NCBI RefSeq assembly: GCF_938017705.1
Contig: NZ_CALIIS010000038.1
Coordinates: 15,531-79,530 of the forward strand
Direction: 5' to 3'
Source: an uncultured Campylobacter sp.
GTDB taxonomy: Bacteria; Campylobacterota; Campylobacteria; Campylobacterales; Campylobacteraceae
DNA: 64,000 nucleotides
In this document: piece after piece, positions 25,458-34,976 of the stretch
Numbering within the stretch: position 1 is the first letter of the stretch
Layout of the letters: every line of letters begins with the position of its first letter
The notes under the pieces: generated by a model
What the model saw: the letters and a program-made list of their open reading frames with translations, nothing else
Database searches by the model: none
Told to the model about the DNA's origin: nothing
Position numbers and translations under genes: made by a program

Positions 25458-26039
25458 ATGATAGATAGACTAAATAACGATTACAGCGAGAAATTCGACT
25501 TTTTAAGCAGGGAGCAGATTGCTAAATTTAGGCGCGAAAGCTACGCTCGCGGCGACGTGATCTACGCGCAGAAGTTTAAATTTATCATTCTGCTGCGTGG
25601 CAGGGCGAAGCTAAACTGCTACGAAAACGGCAAGGAATTTATCTTTAGCTTCGTAAAAAGCGGCGCCTACGTCTGCTTGGATAAAAACACGAGCCTTGAA
25701 ATTTTAAGCGACTGCGAGACGCTGCAGATCAATATCTCGGAGCTTTTCGAGCTACTCGGAGACGAGTTTGCAAGCTCGATCATAAACGCGCTTATCAAAA
25801 ATATCTACTCACAACGGATTTTAATTAAAGAGATCGTCTTTGCGAAAATCCAGACGCGGATTTTAAATTTTCTAAATCGCATCGCAAACGCCGATAAGAT
25901 CGTGGAGCTTCCCTTTAATATAATGACGCTGGCAAGCCTGCTCGGAGCGCCTCGCCAAAACGTCTCCTCGGCGATTACGAGGCTCGTAAACGACAAAAAA
26001 ATAGTGAAATTAAAGGGCAATAGGATTAAAATTTTATAG
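25458..26039 (+). CDS. Crp/Fnr-family transcriptional regulator
   Basis: 193 residues from ATG 25458 (AAAGAG seven bases upstream; the ATG at 25443 is less well placed). An N-terminal cyclic-nucleotide-binding-like beta roll ('RGDVIYAQKFKFIILLRGRAKL') is followed by a long helix and a C-terminal Crp-type winged helix ('MTLASLLGAPRQNVSSAITRLVNDKKIVKL'). There is no N-terminal four-cysteine cluster, so it is not an oxygen-sensing FNR. It is divergent from the cytochrome/TorA-like copy 2 operon with the palindrome at 25385-25410 between them, so it probably controls that operon (inference). Confidence 0.88.
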   Translation: MIDRLNNDYSEKFDFLSREQIAKFRRESYARGDVIYAQKFKFIILLRGRAKLNCYENGKEFIFSFVKSGAYVCLDKNTSLEILSDCETLQINISELFELLGDEFASSIINALIKNIYSQRILIKEIVFAKIQTRILNFLNRIANADKIVELPFNIMTLASLLGAPRQNVSSAITRLVNDKKIVKLKGNRIKIL

Positions 26040-26110
26040 TCTGAATCTGCGCAGGGGATCTAAATTTAGACGAAAAGGATTATTTTAAGCGAAACCGCCT
26101 CATAAGACAA

Positions 26111-26139
26111 AGGGCTAAAACCAAAATGGGATTAGCCCT
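26111..26139. terminator. Hairpin between convergent crp-family and DUF805 genes
   Basis: AGGGCTAA (26111-26118) pairs perfectly with TTAGCCCT (26132-26139). It lies between two convergent genes and could act for both. There is no strong T run. Confidence 0.4.
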
Positions 26140-26184
26140 AAATTTAGCTTATTTGCAAAGCTTATGTGTGCTACAAAGCTACGT

Positions 26185-26592
26185 TTAAAAAATCGAGCCT
26201 CTGCTTGCGGGTCGCAACGGATCGTCTCCAAAGCGGTTGCCTCCGTTAGTGCCTTGCTGGATAAAAAATACGATCAATACTATCGAGCCTATTATCGGGA
26301 CAAAAATTAACAGATAAAACCAGCTGCTTCTATCGGTATCGTGCAGACGCCTTACCGCTACGGCAATAGAAGGTAAAAGTATTGCCAATAAAAAGATTGA
26401 GTTAATGAAACCGATCATTCTACCGGAACTCGTAACGGCATAGGTGCCTAAAAAGCCATCCAATACTAACGTTATAATTCCTAAAAGTGCCGCAAATAAT
26501 GCAAACCACCAGTACTCTGAACGTGGTGCACGCCCCTCAAAGTTGCAATAATTCTCTTTGAGACAAGTGCGAACAGACTCTATAAAAGTCAT
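26185..26592 (-). CDS. DUF805 membrane protein (copy 2)
   Basis: 135 residues, paralogous to the gene at 18353. It shows 'FEGRAPRSEYWWFALFAALLG', 'AVAVRRLHDTDRSSWFYLLIF' and the ending 'GTNGGNRFGDDPL' followed by a short tail. Four membrane segments. It has the same N-terminal 'MTFxESVxTC' as copy 1, pointing to a fairly recent duplication. Function unknown. ATG 26592 follows AAAGGAG. Confidence 0.9.
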   Translation of the reverse strand: MTFIESVRTCLKENYCNFEGRAPRSEYWWFALFAALLGIITLVLDGFLGTYAVTSSGRMIGFINSIFLLAILLPSIAVAVRRLHDTDRSSWFYLLIFVPIIGSIVLIVFFIQQGTNGGNRFGDDPLRPASRGSIF

Positions 26593-26889
26593 CTCAAACT
26601 CCTTTTTAAAAATAAGATAAATTATATAACAATGGCACTTAAATTTATCCTTTATATTGATTAAATTTTAAAATTTACCTTCGCCGCCACGCTGTCTGGC
26701 AAATACATTAAAATTTATCTCGAATGAACTTAATAGCGAGCTGTTTGATAAGTGAAGTAGGGTAGGTTGGCGGAACAAATTTTGCTTTTTCGCTCGCGTT
26801 AAATGACAAAGTAGGGCGGCTGCGACTAGCACAATTATAATAGCGATTTTATCTGCTTTGCCATGCCATAGCCGTATGAATTTTAAAAT

Positions 26890-27846
26890 TTAGCCCTTTT
26901 GACGGCTTAAAATTTTAGAAATTTTTGCGGCGTCGTAAGTTTTCGCCTGCGCTTTTAGAAACTCGCAAAGCTCTTTCTGCTTACAAAGACCGTGAGCGAG
27001 CAAAAACTCCGCCGTCATCTCGTCATCCAGCACCACAGCTACTTTGATAAGCGTTTCGATCTCCTTTTTATCGATGCTCGCAAAGCTTTGAAATTTTAAA
27101 ATTTCGTCCAAATAGCATAATCTCCCATCGCGGAATTCTTTAAATTTGGCGCCCGCGGCAAACTCCCTCGCGGCAAGCGGCAGCGCCTCCTTATATCCGA
27201 GAATGGAAACGTTGTTGTCGCTTAGAAATATTAATTCGCTGCCCGCAACCGAGCCGACCACATCTTTCGTATCTCGCGCGCCGTTTGCAATCAAAAACTT
27301 AAATGCCTCGAAATTATCGTTTGCCGCGGCATCTCGCAGCAGCCCGCTAGCCTTGACGTCCGCGCCGTTTCGTACCAAAAGCTCTAAAAGCCGCATCGCA
27401 TCGGCTTTATCAAAATGGTAAAGCTTCGCTATCTCACCGCTAAATTTTGAGCCGAAAAAGATCGCGAGCTTTAGCGGCGAGAAATAACCGCCGTCTCCGC
27501 CGTAATTGAGATTTGGTTTGAATTTAAGGATTTTTTCTATCCGCTCGAAGTCAAATTTTGAATTTCGCAGCACCTTTGGATTAAAAATGAAAGCGGTGAA
27601 AATTCTATCTTTAAACTCCCCGAAATCCTCGTCGATCCTGCCCCTGTTTTGCGCCGCGAAGGCTAAAAGTGCGTCCAAGCCCGCATCTATCTGCGCATCG
27701 CTAGCATTTTCATCGTAAAAAATTTCAAAATTTGGCTGCGATAAATTTGACTCTGCTTGCTGTGAAGCAGAAACTCTCGCGTCATCCTTAGCGGCGCCGA
27801 AAGCGCAACTCGCAAGCAAAAGCCACAAAAAGATAAAATTTTTCAT
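26890..27846 (-). CDS. Ankyrin-like repeat lipoprotein
   Basis: 318 residues from ATG 27846; the ATG used here begins a clear signal 'MKNFIFLWLLLASCAFG' whose LASC is a lipobox, so the protein should be lipid-anchored in the envelope. An upstream in-frame extension would bury this signal. The middle contains ankyrin-like units ('SPLKLAIFFGSKFSGEIAKL', 'LLELLVRNGADVKASGLLRDAA', 'NDNFEAFKFLIANGARD'). Ankyrin repeats mediate protein contacts; no partner is evident. Monocistronic, with long intergenic space downstream. Confidence 0.75.
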   Translation of the reverse strand: MKNFIFLWLLLASCAFGAAKDDARVSASQQAESNLSQPNFEIFYDENASDAQIDAGLDALLAFAAQNRGRIDEDFGEFKDRIFTAFIFNPKVLRNSKFDFERIEKILKFKPNLNYGGDGGYFSPLKLAIFFGSKFSGEIAKLYHFDKADAMRLLELLVRNGADVKASGLLRDAAANDNFEAFKFLIANGARDTKDVVGSVAGSELIFLSDNNVSILGYKEALPLAAREFAAGAKFKEFRDGRLCYLDEILKFQSFASIDKKEIETLIKVAVVLDDEMTAEFLLAHGLCKQKELCEFLKAQAKTYDAAKISKILSRQKG

Positions 27847-28015
27847 ATCGTCCTCGCTTAAATTTTGCCCGATTATATCAAATCTAAGGCTAAATTTAAC
27901 GGCATCTTGAAATTTCATAAAAAGCAAACGGCAAATAAATTTAGCCCAAAAAAGCGCCTTTTGATTTTAATTTCGCTAGAATTAGCCGTAAATAACCTAA
28001 ACAAAGGAGCGGCAA

Positions 28016-28819
28016 ATGAAACTACTTTTTACTTTGATCTTGCTTTGTGCAGGGCTTTTTGCAAACACGCTGCAAGAGATTAGAAATAGCGGCGTCATCA
28101 GAGTCGGCGTCAGAGATGGCAGACCGCCTTTTAGCGAGATTAGCGGTGGTAAATTTGAAGGCTTTGAGATCGAGCTTGCCAATGCGATCGCAAAGGCGAT
28201 TTTTGGCGCCAAACAAGGCGAAGTGCAGTTTGTCTCTCTAAGCGCCGCCGATCGCGTCTCGTATCTAGTCAATAATAAAGTCGATATAGTTGCAGCTACC
28301 TTCGTCATCGATTCGGCGCGCAAAAATCATGTAGACTTCTCGATGCCGTATTTTTCGACCAATCTCGGCGTACTAACTCGCAAAGCGGACGCCATCAAAG
28401 ATATATCGCGTTTGCGCGATATGAGGCTCATAACCGAAGAGGGCACGACCGTAGACAATTACCTCAAAAAAGAGAAATTTAGCAACGTAAGCTACTGCAA
28501 AAACACAAGCGAATGCTACGCGATGATCCGAGACGGCAAAGCCGACGGATACGTCAATCTAAATATCACGGTGCTAGCCTACGCCGTCGTGGACGATACG
28601 CTCGAAGTGCCGTTTCAAAACTTCGGCAAGCCCGATTTCATCGGTATTGGCGTGCAAAAGGGCAACAAAGAGCTGCTTGATTTCATCAACGCAGAGCTTG
28701 TCAAGCTAAGCAAAGAGGGCTTTTTCAAAAAGGCTTATCAGGACACCTTTGAGCCTTTTTACCGCGGCACGGCGGATAAAAAATACTTCCTGCTAGATGG
28801 AATTTATGATTTGCTATAA
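28016..28819 (+). CDS. Periplasmic family-3 solute-binding protein (tandem copy 1)
   Basis: 267 residues: signal peptide ending LFAN (about residue 18), then the family-3 bacterial solute-binding fold ('IRVGVRDGRPPFSEISGGKFEGFEIELANAI', shown in parts; 'VDIVAATFVIDSARKNHVDFSMPYF'). These proteins deliver polar amino acids to ABC importers. Two conserved cysteines (YCKNTSEC) could form a disulfide. No permease or ATPase gene is adjacent. The ATG follows AAAGGAG. The next gene is a close duplicate. Confidence 0.92.
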   Translation: MKLLFTLILLCAGLFANTLQEIRNSGVIRVGVRDGRPPFSEISGGKFEGFEIELANAIAKAIFGAKQGEVQFVSLSAADRVSYLVNNKVDIVAATFVIDSARKNHVDFSMPYFSTNLGVLTRKADAIKDISRLRDMRLITEEGTTVDNYLKKEKFSNVSYCKNTSECYAMIRDGKADGYVNLNITVLAYAVVDDTLEVPFQNFGKPDFIGIGVQKGNKELLDFINAELVKLSKEGFFKKAYQDTFEPFYRGTADKKYFLLDGIYDLL

Positions 28820-29011
28820 AAGCGTAGAGCTAGGAATTAAAATATAAAATTTATCGAAGGTAGTTTGCATAACTAATAAATCTTGGGATTTAAAATTTTT
28901 CAAATTCATTAAATTTTAAATCCCCACTTCGCCCCTAAATTTCAAACTTGCATACGCGCGGTGATTGAATTTTAAACCGCTTGCATTTATTTTCTCTAAA
29001 ATATATAGTGC

Positions 29012-29017
29012 TATAAT
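29012..29017 (+). promoter_or_regulatory. TATAAT -10 box of solute-binding protein copy 2
   Basis: A perfect TATAAT lies 32 bases before the ATG at 29049, showing that the second copy has its own promoter. AGGGGG follows as the ribosome-binding site. Confidence 0.5.
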
Positions 29018-29048
29018 TAGTTCAAAACTAAAAAGTAGGGGGCTTTTT

Positions 29049-29861
29049 ATGAGATTACTTTTTATTTTAGCCTTATTTTGCGCTAGCATTTTTGCAAATA
29101 CACTAGATGAAATCAGGCAGGCAGGTGTTATCAGAGTGGGCGTGCGCGAAGGTCGTCCGCCGCTAAGCGAGTCTAATAACGGCAAGTTTGAGGGCTTTGA
29201 AATCGAGCTTGCTAGCTCAATCGCCAAAGATATTTTCGGCGATAAAAAGGGCGAAGTGCAGTTCGTAGCCGTAACCGCAGGCGAGAGAATCCCGTTTTTG
29301 AAAAATAACAAGGTCGATATGGTTATCGGCACCTTTATGATTACGCAAGAGCGTAAGAAGCAGGTGGATTTCTCACTGCCGTATTTATCGGTAAATTTTG
29401 GCATTGTAACGCGTAAAGAGGATCAAGTGAAGGACTTCGCACAGGTTCGTGATATGAGAATTTCAATCGAAAAGAACCCAAACGGCTCGATGACCGAGCG
29501 ATATCTGCGAAAAGAGAAATTTAGCAATTTAGTTTACTGCAAAAATACCTCCGAGTGCTATGCGATGATGAAGGACGGCAGAGCCGACGGCTACGCCAAT
29601 GACAACATCATCGTCCTAGCCTACGCCGTAGTAGACGATACGCTCGAAGTGCCGTTTAAAAACCTAGGCGCGGCGGAATTCTTAGGCGTCGGCGTGCAAA
29701 AAGGCAATCAAAGCTTGCTTGATTTCATCAATGCCGATCTAATCAAACTAAGCAAAGAGGGCTTTTTTAAAAAGGCTTATGAGGACACTTTCGAGCCGTT
29801 TTACCGCGGCACTGCGGATAAAAAATACTTCCTGCTAGACGGAATTTATAATATGCTTTAG
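29049..29861 (+). CDS. Periplasmic family-3 solute-binding protein (tandem copy 2)
   Basis: 270 residues from ATG 29049 (AGGGGG upstream); a longer frame from 28965 crosses the promoter and is rejected. Signal peptide ending IFAN. It is highly similar to copy 1, including VYCKNTSECYAMM, 'VVDDTLEVPFKNLG' and the near-identical C-terminus, but differs in the ligand-binding stretch ('VTAGERIPFLKNNKVDMVIG' against 'LSAADRVSYLVNNKVDIVAA'), so ligand range may have split. An amino-acid ligand is inferred from the family. Confidence 0.92.
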   Translation: MRLLFILALFCASIFANTLDEIRQAGVIRVGVREGRPPLSESNNGKFEGFEIELASSIAKDIFGDKKGEVQFVAVTAGERIPFLKNNKVDMVIGTFMITQERKKQVDFSLPYLSVNFGIVTRKEDQVKDFAQVRDMRISIEKNPNGSMTERYLRKEKFSNLVYCKNTSECYAMMKDGRADGYANDNIIVLAYAVVDDTLEVPFKNLGAAEFLGVGVQKGNQSLLDFINADLIKLSKEGFFKKAYEDTFEPFYRGTADKKYFLLDGIYNML

Positions 29862-30228
29862 ACCTTAGAATTCTAAGGCGCGGGGTTTTAAAATTTTAAA
29901 ATTCCGCCGCGCGCGAGGCGAGTGGAATTTTACGATATGCAAATTTTGAAATTTTTGTAGCTGCAAAATTTCGTAAAATTCTAAAATTTAAAATTTTATC
30001 TCACGCCCGCTCGGTTTTAAAATATCTATTCCATTTAAAGCAAAATTCTACGCTACGAACAGAATTTTACCCGCACTGCGAATTTCAAAATCCGTACTGC
30101 AACAAAATCCCCCCAGATAAGCGCGATAAAATTTAAAAGGATAAAATTCTGCGTGAGCTAAATTCTGACTCACGGCAAAAGCGCAGTCGCCGCAGATGCT
30201 ATCGTTTAAGCTTTGTGGTCGCAGAAAT
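29862..30228. other. Intergenic region between convergent genes
   Basis: 367 bases with no gene. It starts with the perfect palindrome CCTTAGAATTCTAAGG (29863-29878) two bases after the stop codon, a possible bidirectional 3' hairpin. The rest is dominated by AAAATTTTAAAATT-type words. Confidence 0.5.
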
Positions 30229-30816
30229 TTACTCAAACGCCTTGTAGTGCGCCTCGTCTGCGAATTCTAACATCTCGCGATCGCCCCTGCTGTCGCCGTA
30301 AGCGATGATGCGATCGAAAGCCTGCACGTCGTATGCTGCGCGCACGCGAGCGACCTTTTGCGCGCCGTAGCAGTTCTGCCCCTCGATCTCGCCCGTGATG
30401 ATGCCGCCTTTGCGCCGTATTTTAGTGCCTAAGAGCTCCAAGCCCTGCGCTTCGCACCACGGGCGCAGCCAGTCTTCGAGGGAGGCGGTGACGATGACGA
30501 CCCTATCGCCCGCGGCTTTGTAGCTTGCGATCTTGTCCATCGCGCTTTGTTTTAGGATATCTTCGATGTGGGTGGTGGAGTATTTTTTGCAAATTTTATC
30601 GAATTTATCGGCGCTCATGCCCGCAAAAAAGTAGCCCAGAAGCTTTCTGCGCGTAAAATTATTGCTCGCAAGACCTAGCTTATACGCCGCCAAAATCGGC
30701 GATAGCACCAAAATCCCGCGAAAAAATTTCTTAAATCCGACTACGTAGGCGACGAACTCGAGCAGCGAATCATCGCGCGTGATCGTGCCGTCAAAGTCGA
30801 ATAAAACAAGATTCAT
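30229..30816 (-). CDS. HAD-IB family phosphatase (SerB-like)
   Basis: 195 residues from ATG 30816 (AGGAG upstream). HAD motif I is 'LVLFDFDGTITRDDSL' with nucleophile Asp and acid/base Asp; motif II is 'VVIVTASLEDWL'; motif III/IV is 'IIAYGDSRGDREMLEFAD'. The HAD-IB subfamily includes phosphoserine phosphatase and related small-molecule phosphatases. A helical cap domain (about 30-90) is present. The exact substrate is not determinable. It follows typA on the same strand but is separated from it by a terminator. Confidence 0.9.
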   Translation of the reverse strand: MNLVLFDFDGTITRDDSLLEFVAYVVGFKKFFRGILVLSPILAAYKLGLASNNFTRRKLLGYFFAGMSADKFDKICKKYSTTHIEDILKQSAMDKIASYKAAGDRVVIVTASLEDWLRPWCEAQGLELLGTKIRRKGGIITGEIEGQNCYGAQKVARVRAAYDVQAFDRIIAYGDSRGDREMLEFADEAHYKAFE

Positions 30817-30865
30817 TGCCTCTCCTAGCAAAATTTTAGCAGCGTAAATTTTAAAATTTGCCTAT

Positions 30866-30902
30866 AAAAAAGGCGTGAAATTTAAAAGCTAAATTTCACG
30901 CC
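30866..30902 (-). terminator. Intrinsic terminator of typA
   Basis: On the minus strand a perfect 12-base stem, GGCGTGAAATTT against AAATTTCACGCC, is followed by TTTTTT. It lies just after the typA stop codon. Confidence 0.85.
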
Positions 30903-30928
30903 AAATTTTAAAATTTCATTTTGAAATT

Positions 30929-32731
30929 CTATTTTTTCGCCATTCGTCTGCGCGTCGTAGGATCAAGGTATCGCTTGCGCACGCGGATATTTACGGGCGT
31001 AACCTCCACGAGCTCGTCCTCCTCGATCCACTCCAGCGCGCGCTCTAAATTTAGCGCACGCGGCGGCACGAGCTTGATCGCGTCGTCGCTGCCGCTGGCG
31101 CGGACGTTGGTTAAATTTTTACCCTTGATCGGATTGACGTCCAGATCGTTCGGACGGCTGTGCTCGCCGATGATCATACCTAGATAGACCTTCGCCTGCG
31201 GAGCGATAAAAAGCACGCCGCGATCTTGCAGGTTCCACAGGCTGTATCCTAGCGCCACTCCGTTTTCCATACTCACGAGCGCGCCGTTTTGTCGCTTCTC
31301 GACCGCGCCGATAAATGGGCGAAATTCCAAAAAGCTATGGTTCATCACACCTTCGCCGCGAGTATCAGTCAAAAACTGCGAGCGAAAGCCGATAAGACCG
31401 CGCGCCGGGATCTCAAACTCCATACGCGTCTGCCCGTCGCCGGTAGGATTCATCACCTTCATCTCGGCCTTTTTGCGGCCGAGCTTTTCTATGACGGTGC
31501 CGGTGCAATCATCGGGTGCGTCGATAACTAAGTGCTCGAAAGGCTCACATTTGATGCCGTCGATCTCTTTGATGATAACTTCCGGGCGTCCGAGGCAAAA
31601 CTCAAAGCCCTCGCGGCGCATATTCTCAGCCAAAATCGTGATCTGTAGCTCACCGCGACCGCTTACTTTAAATTTGCCCTCGCCCGCGTTTTCATAGCGC
31701 ATCGCGATGTTAGTTTTCATCTCCGCTTCCAAGCGCTCGTCGATCTTGTTTGAGGTTACGAATTTTCCCTCCGTGCCCGCCAGCGGTCCGTCATTTACGC
31801 TGAAAATTACGCTAAGGGTCGGCTCTTCGATATGCAGCGCATCAAGCGGGATCGGATTATTGGGATCGACGATGCTGTCGCCTACGTCAAGCGCGTCAAA
31901 GCCCGCAATCGCCACGATGTCGCCCGTGCCCGCCGCGTCGATGTCGGTGCGCTCAAGCCCGCTAAAGCCGATGAGCTTTGAAATTCTACCGTTGATGTGC
32001 GTGCCGTCGGCTTTGGCTAACATAACACTTTGGTTTTTATTTATAGTGCCGTTGAAAATCCTAGCGATGCCAATCTTGCCTACGTAGTTATCGTAATCGA
32101 GCGTGAAAACCTGCAGCTGCAAAGGATTGTCATCGCTACCGCTAGGGGTCGGAACGTGAGAGATGATCGTCTCAAAAAGCGGCTTCATATCGGTGCTTTC
32201 GTCGTTTAGATCGTATTTTGCATAGCCGTTTTTAGCCGCGGCATAGATAACTGGAAACTCCAGCTGCTCGTCGTTTGCATCAAGCGCTACGAAAAGATCG
32301 AAAATTTCATTTACCACGCGGTCCGGATCGGCTGCGGGCTTATCGATTTTATTTACGACTACTATCGGCCTAAGCCCCAAAGATAGCGCCTTTTTTACGA
32401 CAAATTTCGTCTGCGGCATGACGCCTTCTTGCGCGTCGACGAGCAAAAGCACGCCGTCTACCATCTTTAGCACGCGCTCGACCTCGCCGCCGAAATCGGC
32501 GTGGCCCGGAGTGTCAATGATGTTGATTTTAACGCCGCCGTAGTGGATGGCGGTGTTTTTGGATAGGATCGTAATACCGCGCTCGCGCTCGATATCGTTG
32601 CTGTCCATCACGCGCTCGCCGACTTCTTGGTGATTACCAAAGGTGCCGGATTGTTTTAAAAGCTCATCTACGATAGTGGTCTTGCCGTGATCGACGTGCG
32701 CGATAACCGCGATATTTCTGATATTTTCCAA
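30929..32731 (-). CDS. typA: Ribosome-associated GTPase TypA/BipA
   Basis: 600 residues, normal for TypA/BipA, a translational GTPase needed for ribosome assembly and stress responses. P-loop '[15 protein letters not shown]' (about 10-24), G2/G3 '[12 protein letters not shown]' and '[16 protein letters not shown]', G4 'NKID'. EF-G-like domains and the TypA-specific C-terminus ('[18 protein letters not shown]') complete it. The start codon is TTG 32731 preceded by GGAG. Monocistronic, ending at the terminator at 30866-30902. Confidence 0.97.
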   Translation of the reverse strand: MENIRNIAVIAHVDHGKTTIVDELLKQSGTFGNHQEVGERVMDSNDIERERGITILSKNTAIHYGGVKINIIDTPGHADFGGEVERVLKMVDGVLLLVDAQEGVMPQTKFVVKKALSLGLRPIVVVNKIDKPAADPDRVVNEIFDLFVALDANDEQLEFPVIYAAAKNGYAKYDLNDESTDMKPLFETIISHVPTPSGSDDNPLQLQVFTLDYDNYVGKIGIARIFNGTINKNQSVMLAKADGTHINGRISKLIGFSGLERTDIDAAGTGDIVAIAGFDALDVGDSIVDPNNPIPLDALHIEEPTLSVIFSVNDGPLAGTEGKFVTSNKIDERLEAEMKTNIAMRYENAGEGKFKVSGRGELQITILAENMRREGFEFCLGRPEVIIKEIDGIKCEPFEHLVIDAPDDCTGTVIEKLGRKKAEMKVMNPTGDGQTRMEFEIPARGLIGFRSQFLTDTRGEGVMNHSFLEFRPFIGAVEKRQNGALVSMENGVALGYSLWNLQDRGVLFIAPQAKVYLGMIIGEHSRPNDLDVNPIKGKNLTNVRASGSDDAIKLVPPRALNLERALEWIEEDELVEVTPVNIRVRKRYLDPTTRRRMAKK

Positions 32732-32795
32732 AATTTTCTCCGTTTGCTATTTTAAAGGCTGACGATTATACTAAAAAAATTCTTAAGATAAAAAT

Positions 32796-33215
32796 TTACG
32801 AGTACTCTTTGACTTCGCAGACAAAAAACTCATAAACGCGTTGTTGGATCAGCGCATCCTCGTCATCGTCGCCGATCAGACGGCGTAGATGCGAAAAATC
32901 GATCTTTTTGATATATTTTTTGTTATTTTTAATATCTCTGTCTATCTCTTTTAAAAGCGAGTCTAAATTTAGGCCTTTATAGGTCTTTGCCTTTAAGATA
33001 TACTCTTTTACGATGGATACCAGTACGCCGATGCGTTGCTCGTCGCCCGGATAAATTTCGCCCGCTATATCTTTGATCACATCGTAATCCTCGTCGGTCT
33101 GCTTTTTTTTGGCAAGCAGCATTGCGGCAAAAATTTTGGCTCTAAACTCAATAGAGCGATGGTGAGGGATAAAAACCTCGCGAAATACGGATAAAAGATG
33201 ATTTTTAAAATTCAT
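32796..33215 (-). CDS. Conserved hypothetical, TerB-like helical protein
   Basis: 139 residues, predicted helical and cytosolic. 'HHRSIEFRAKIFAAMLLAKK' and 'DYDVIKDIAGEIYPGDEQRI' recall the TerB-like fold of small metal-associated proteins, but the similarity is weak. The rest is Lys/Asp-rich. It lies between the SRP RNA gene (divergent) and typA. No function can be assigned. Confidence 0.7.
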   Translation of the reverse strand: MNFKNHLLSVFREVFIPHHRSIEFRAKIFAAMLLAKKKQTDEDYDVIKDIAGEIYPGDEQRIGVLVSIVKEYILKAKTYKGLNLDSLLKEIDRDIKNNKKYIKKIDFSHLRRLIGDDDEDALIQQRVYEFFVCEVKEYS

Positions 33216-33256
33216 TTATAACCTTACTTTAAGAAACATTTCCATATAATCCCGAT

Positions 33257-33362
33257 TGCCCTTTCTTAGACCTGTGCAATGCTTTTTTTAGGCACCGCTT
33301 CAGGGTAGGAATACAGCAGAGCACTTAGATCTCGCATGTGCCGCAGCCATCTGGGAAGGGGT
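33257..33362 (+). ncRNA. ffs: Small signal recognition particle RNA (4.5S type)
   Basis: The universal SRP domain IV hairpin is complete at 33297-33322: stem GCT/AGC, internal loop TCAGG/AGCAG, stem GTA/TAC and the GGAA tetraloop. An outer helix forms between CCCTTTC (about 33260) and GGGAAGGGG (about 33353-33361), and GGCAC pairs with GTGCC. TATAAT at 33245-33250 sets the 5' end. The RNA binds Ffh and targets ribosomes making membrane proteins. Exact ends are approximate. Confidence 0.9.
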
Positions 33363-33363
33363 T

Positions 33364-34599
33364 TTATAAATCGATCCTATTAAGCCCGAAATGCTCTTTG
33401 AAATCCTCGCAAACACTCTGAAAATCAACGCCTTCGATTTTCGGCTTGGCTTTGAAAAACTCTAGCATCGAATTATACCCGCTAAGCAATTCCTTGCTTT
33501 TCACGCCGTAGCTAATCGAAATTCCAGCCTCAAAAAACGCCGCGAGTTTGTCGCAATACTTAAGCGCCTTGCCGTCGATTGCGCGAAATTTATCTTCGTT
33601 AAACATCTTTAGGCTGCCTTCTGCAAATTTAGGCTCCTTGCCTAGCTCGAAGGTGCGGTTTTCAAACTCATCTTTTATAAATTTACCGCTCTCTTTGCGG
33701 ATACCCAAAATATAGCTGAAATCATCTCTCATATGCTCCGGCACGAAAGGCAAAATTTTATCGTCTATTAGTCGCATCTCATATTCGCTAATGATGTCGC
33801 TAAGGCCTTTGACGCCGTATTTTACGGGGCTAATGATGTCGCGAGTGAGGCTTTCAGGCAAATCGTGAAATAACGCGCAGAAAAAATTATACGCCGTGCG
33901 CGAGCGGCACGCATCCACTTCAAGCGAAAAAAAGTAGCTTAAAATCGCAACTACCAGCATGTGTCCAAGCACCGATGTCTCAGGAATTCGCGGCGTCTGC
34001 GCCCAGCGCTTTTGAAAACGAAGTCTGCCGCTAAGATCGACTATGCGGGCGAGCTTTTTATTCATCACGATCTTTCGCACGCCGATAAGCTCGTAATAAT
34101 CCTCGAGCTCCTCCTCCACCTTGGCTTTTAGCTCCTCGATGTCGTTTAGAAACTGACTCGTCTGATAGACGATGTTAAATTCCCACCGCGTAGAGAGGTA
34201 GCTTGCCGCCTTTAAGATCACGGCTTCTTTCTTATGATCTTTGGAATTTAGATATTTTTTAAATCGCTCGAAAAAAGCGCCGTTTTGAATAGGCAAAAGA
34301 TCGCTTTCGAGGACGCTTAAAACCCATTCGTTGATCTTTTTTTTCTTGGTTTTTTGGATCTGATGAAAGACGTCCGGACGGATGTCGGTTACTACGATAC
34401 GCGCTAAAAACTCGAAAATCCCTGCTTCGATGACGTAGTTGATATCCACGTCGCGCTCAAAGCTAGCGATAAAATAAGCGATAATAAATTTATGCGCCTG
34501 CTTGTCGAGCTCGACTAAACTCACCATCTTTGGGTAATCATTCCAGCGACTAATGCTTGCGGATTTAAAAATTTGTTCGACTAAATTTGAGCTTATCAT
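33364..34599 (-). CDS. HD-domain hydrolase
   Basis: 411 residues. The HD metal site is visible: 'TSVLGHMLVVAILSYFF' gives the first His, 'FFCALFHDLPESLTRDIISPVK' gives the His-Asp pair. It resembles the HD_3 / YfbR-like family of nucleotide phosphohydrolases, with an extra helical N-terminal region of about 190 residues. The start overlaps the queF stop by four bases (ATGA), so the two are coupled; this association suggests a nucleotide-related reaction (inference). The substrate is unknown. Confidence 0.85.
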   Translation of the reverse strand: MISSNLVEQIFKSASISRWNDYPKMVSLVELDKQAHKFIIAYFIASFERDVDINYVIEAGIFEFLARIVVTDIRPDVFHQIQKTKKKKINEWVLSVLESDLLPIQNGAFFERFKKYLNSKDHKKEAVILKAASYLSTRWEFNIVYQTSQFLNDIEELKAKVEEELEDYYELIGVRKIVMNKKLARIVDLSGRLRFQKRWAQTPRIPETSVLGHMLVVAILSYFFSLEVDACRSRTAYNFFCALFHDLPESLTRDIISPVKYGVKGLSDIISEYEMRLIDDKILPFVPEHMRDDFSYILGIRKESGKFIKDEFENRTFELGKEPKFAEGSLKMFNEDKFRAIDGKALKYCDKLAAFFEAGISISYGVKSKELLSGYNSMLEFFKAKPKIEGVDFQSVCEDFKEHFGLNRIDL

Positions 34600-34976
34600 C
34601 GATAAATTTGATCCGAATTTATTTCGATTACCGTGTGGACGTTGCCGCGCGGATTAAAATCGCCCGTGATTTTCATAAATTTAGGCTTTAGCTTACTTTG
34701 AAGCGCGCCGTAAATTTCATTTATACTATCCTCGTGGCTGATATAGCGGTTCATAAAGGAATTTATGTAAAGTTTGATCGCCTTAAGCTCCACTACGAGC
34801 TTATCGGGGATATATTCCAAATAGATCGTCGCAAAGTCCGGATATCCCGAGCGCGGGCAGCGGCAGCAAAACTCGGGCAGGGTAATTTTTATCAGATAAT
34901 CACGCTCCTGTTTATTGGGCCAAACTTCTAAATTTTCGATGTCAAATTTCTCAATTTCCTCTTCGCCGTATCTCAC
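34596..34976 (-). CDS. queF: 7-cyano-7-deazaguanine reductase QueF
   Basis: 126 residues, the short unimodular QueF type. The catalytic Cys40 and Asp47 are in EFCCRCPRSGYPDFA; Glu63 in VVELKAIKLY and His81 in NRYISHED complete the QueF signature. It reduces preQ0 to preQ1 with NADPH on the way to queuosine in tRNA. ATG 34976 overlaps the end of the upstream GGDEF/EAL-like gene by one base, and the HD gene follows with a four-base overlap, so gyrB, the GGDEF/EAL gene, queF and HD form a tight leftward cluster. Confidence 0.95.
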   Translation of the reverse strand: MRYGEEEIEKFDIENLEVWPNKQERDYLIKITLPEFCCRCPRSGYPDFATIYLEYIPDKLVVELKAIKLYINSFMNRYISHEDSINEIYGALQSKLKPKFMKITGDFNPRGNVHTVIEINSDQIYR

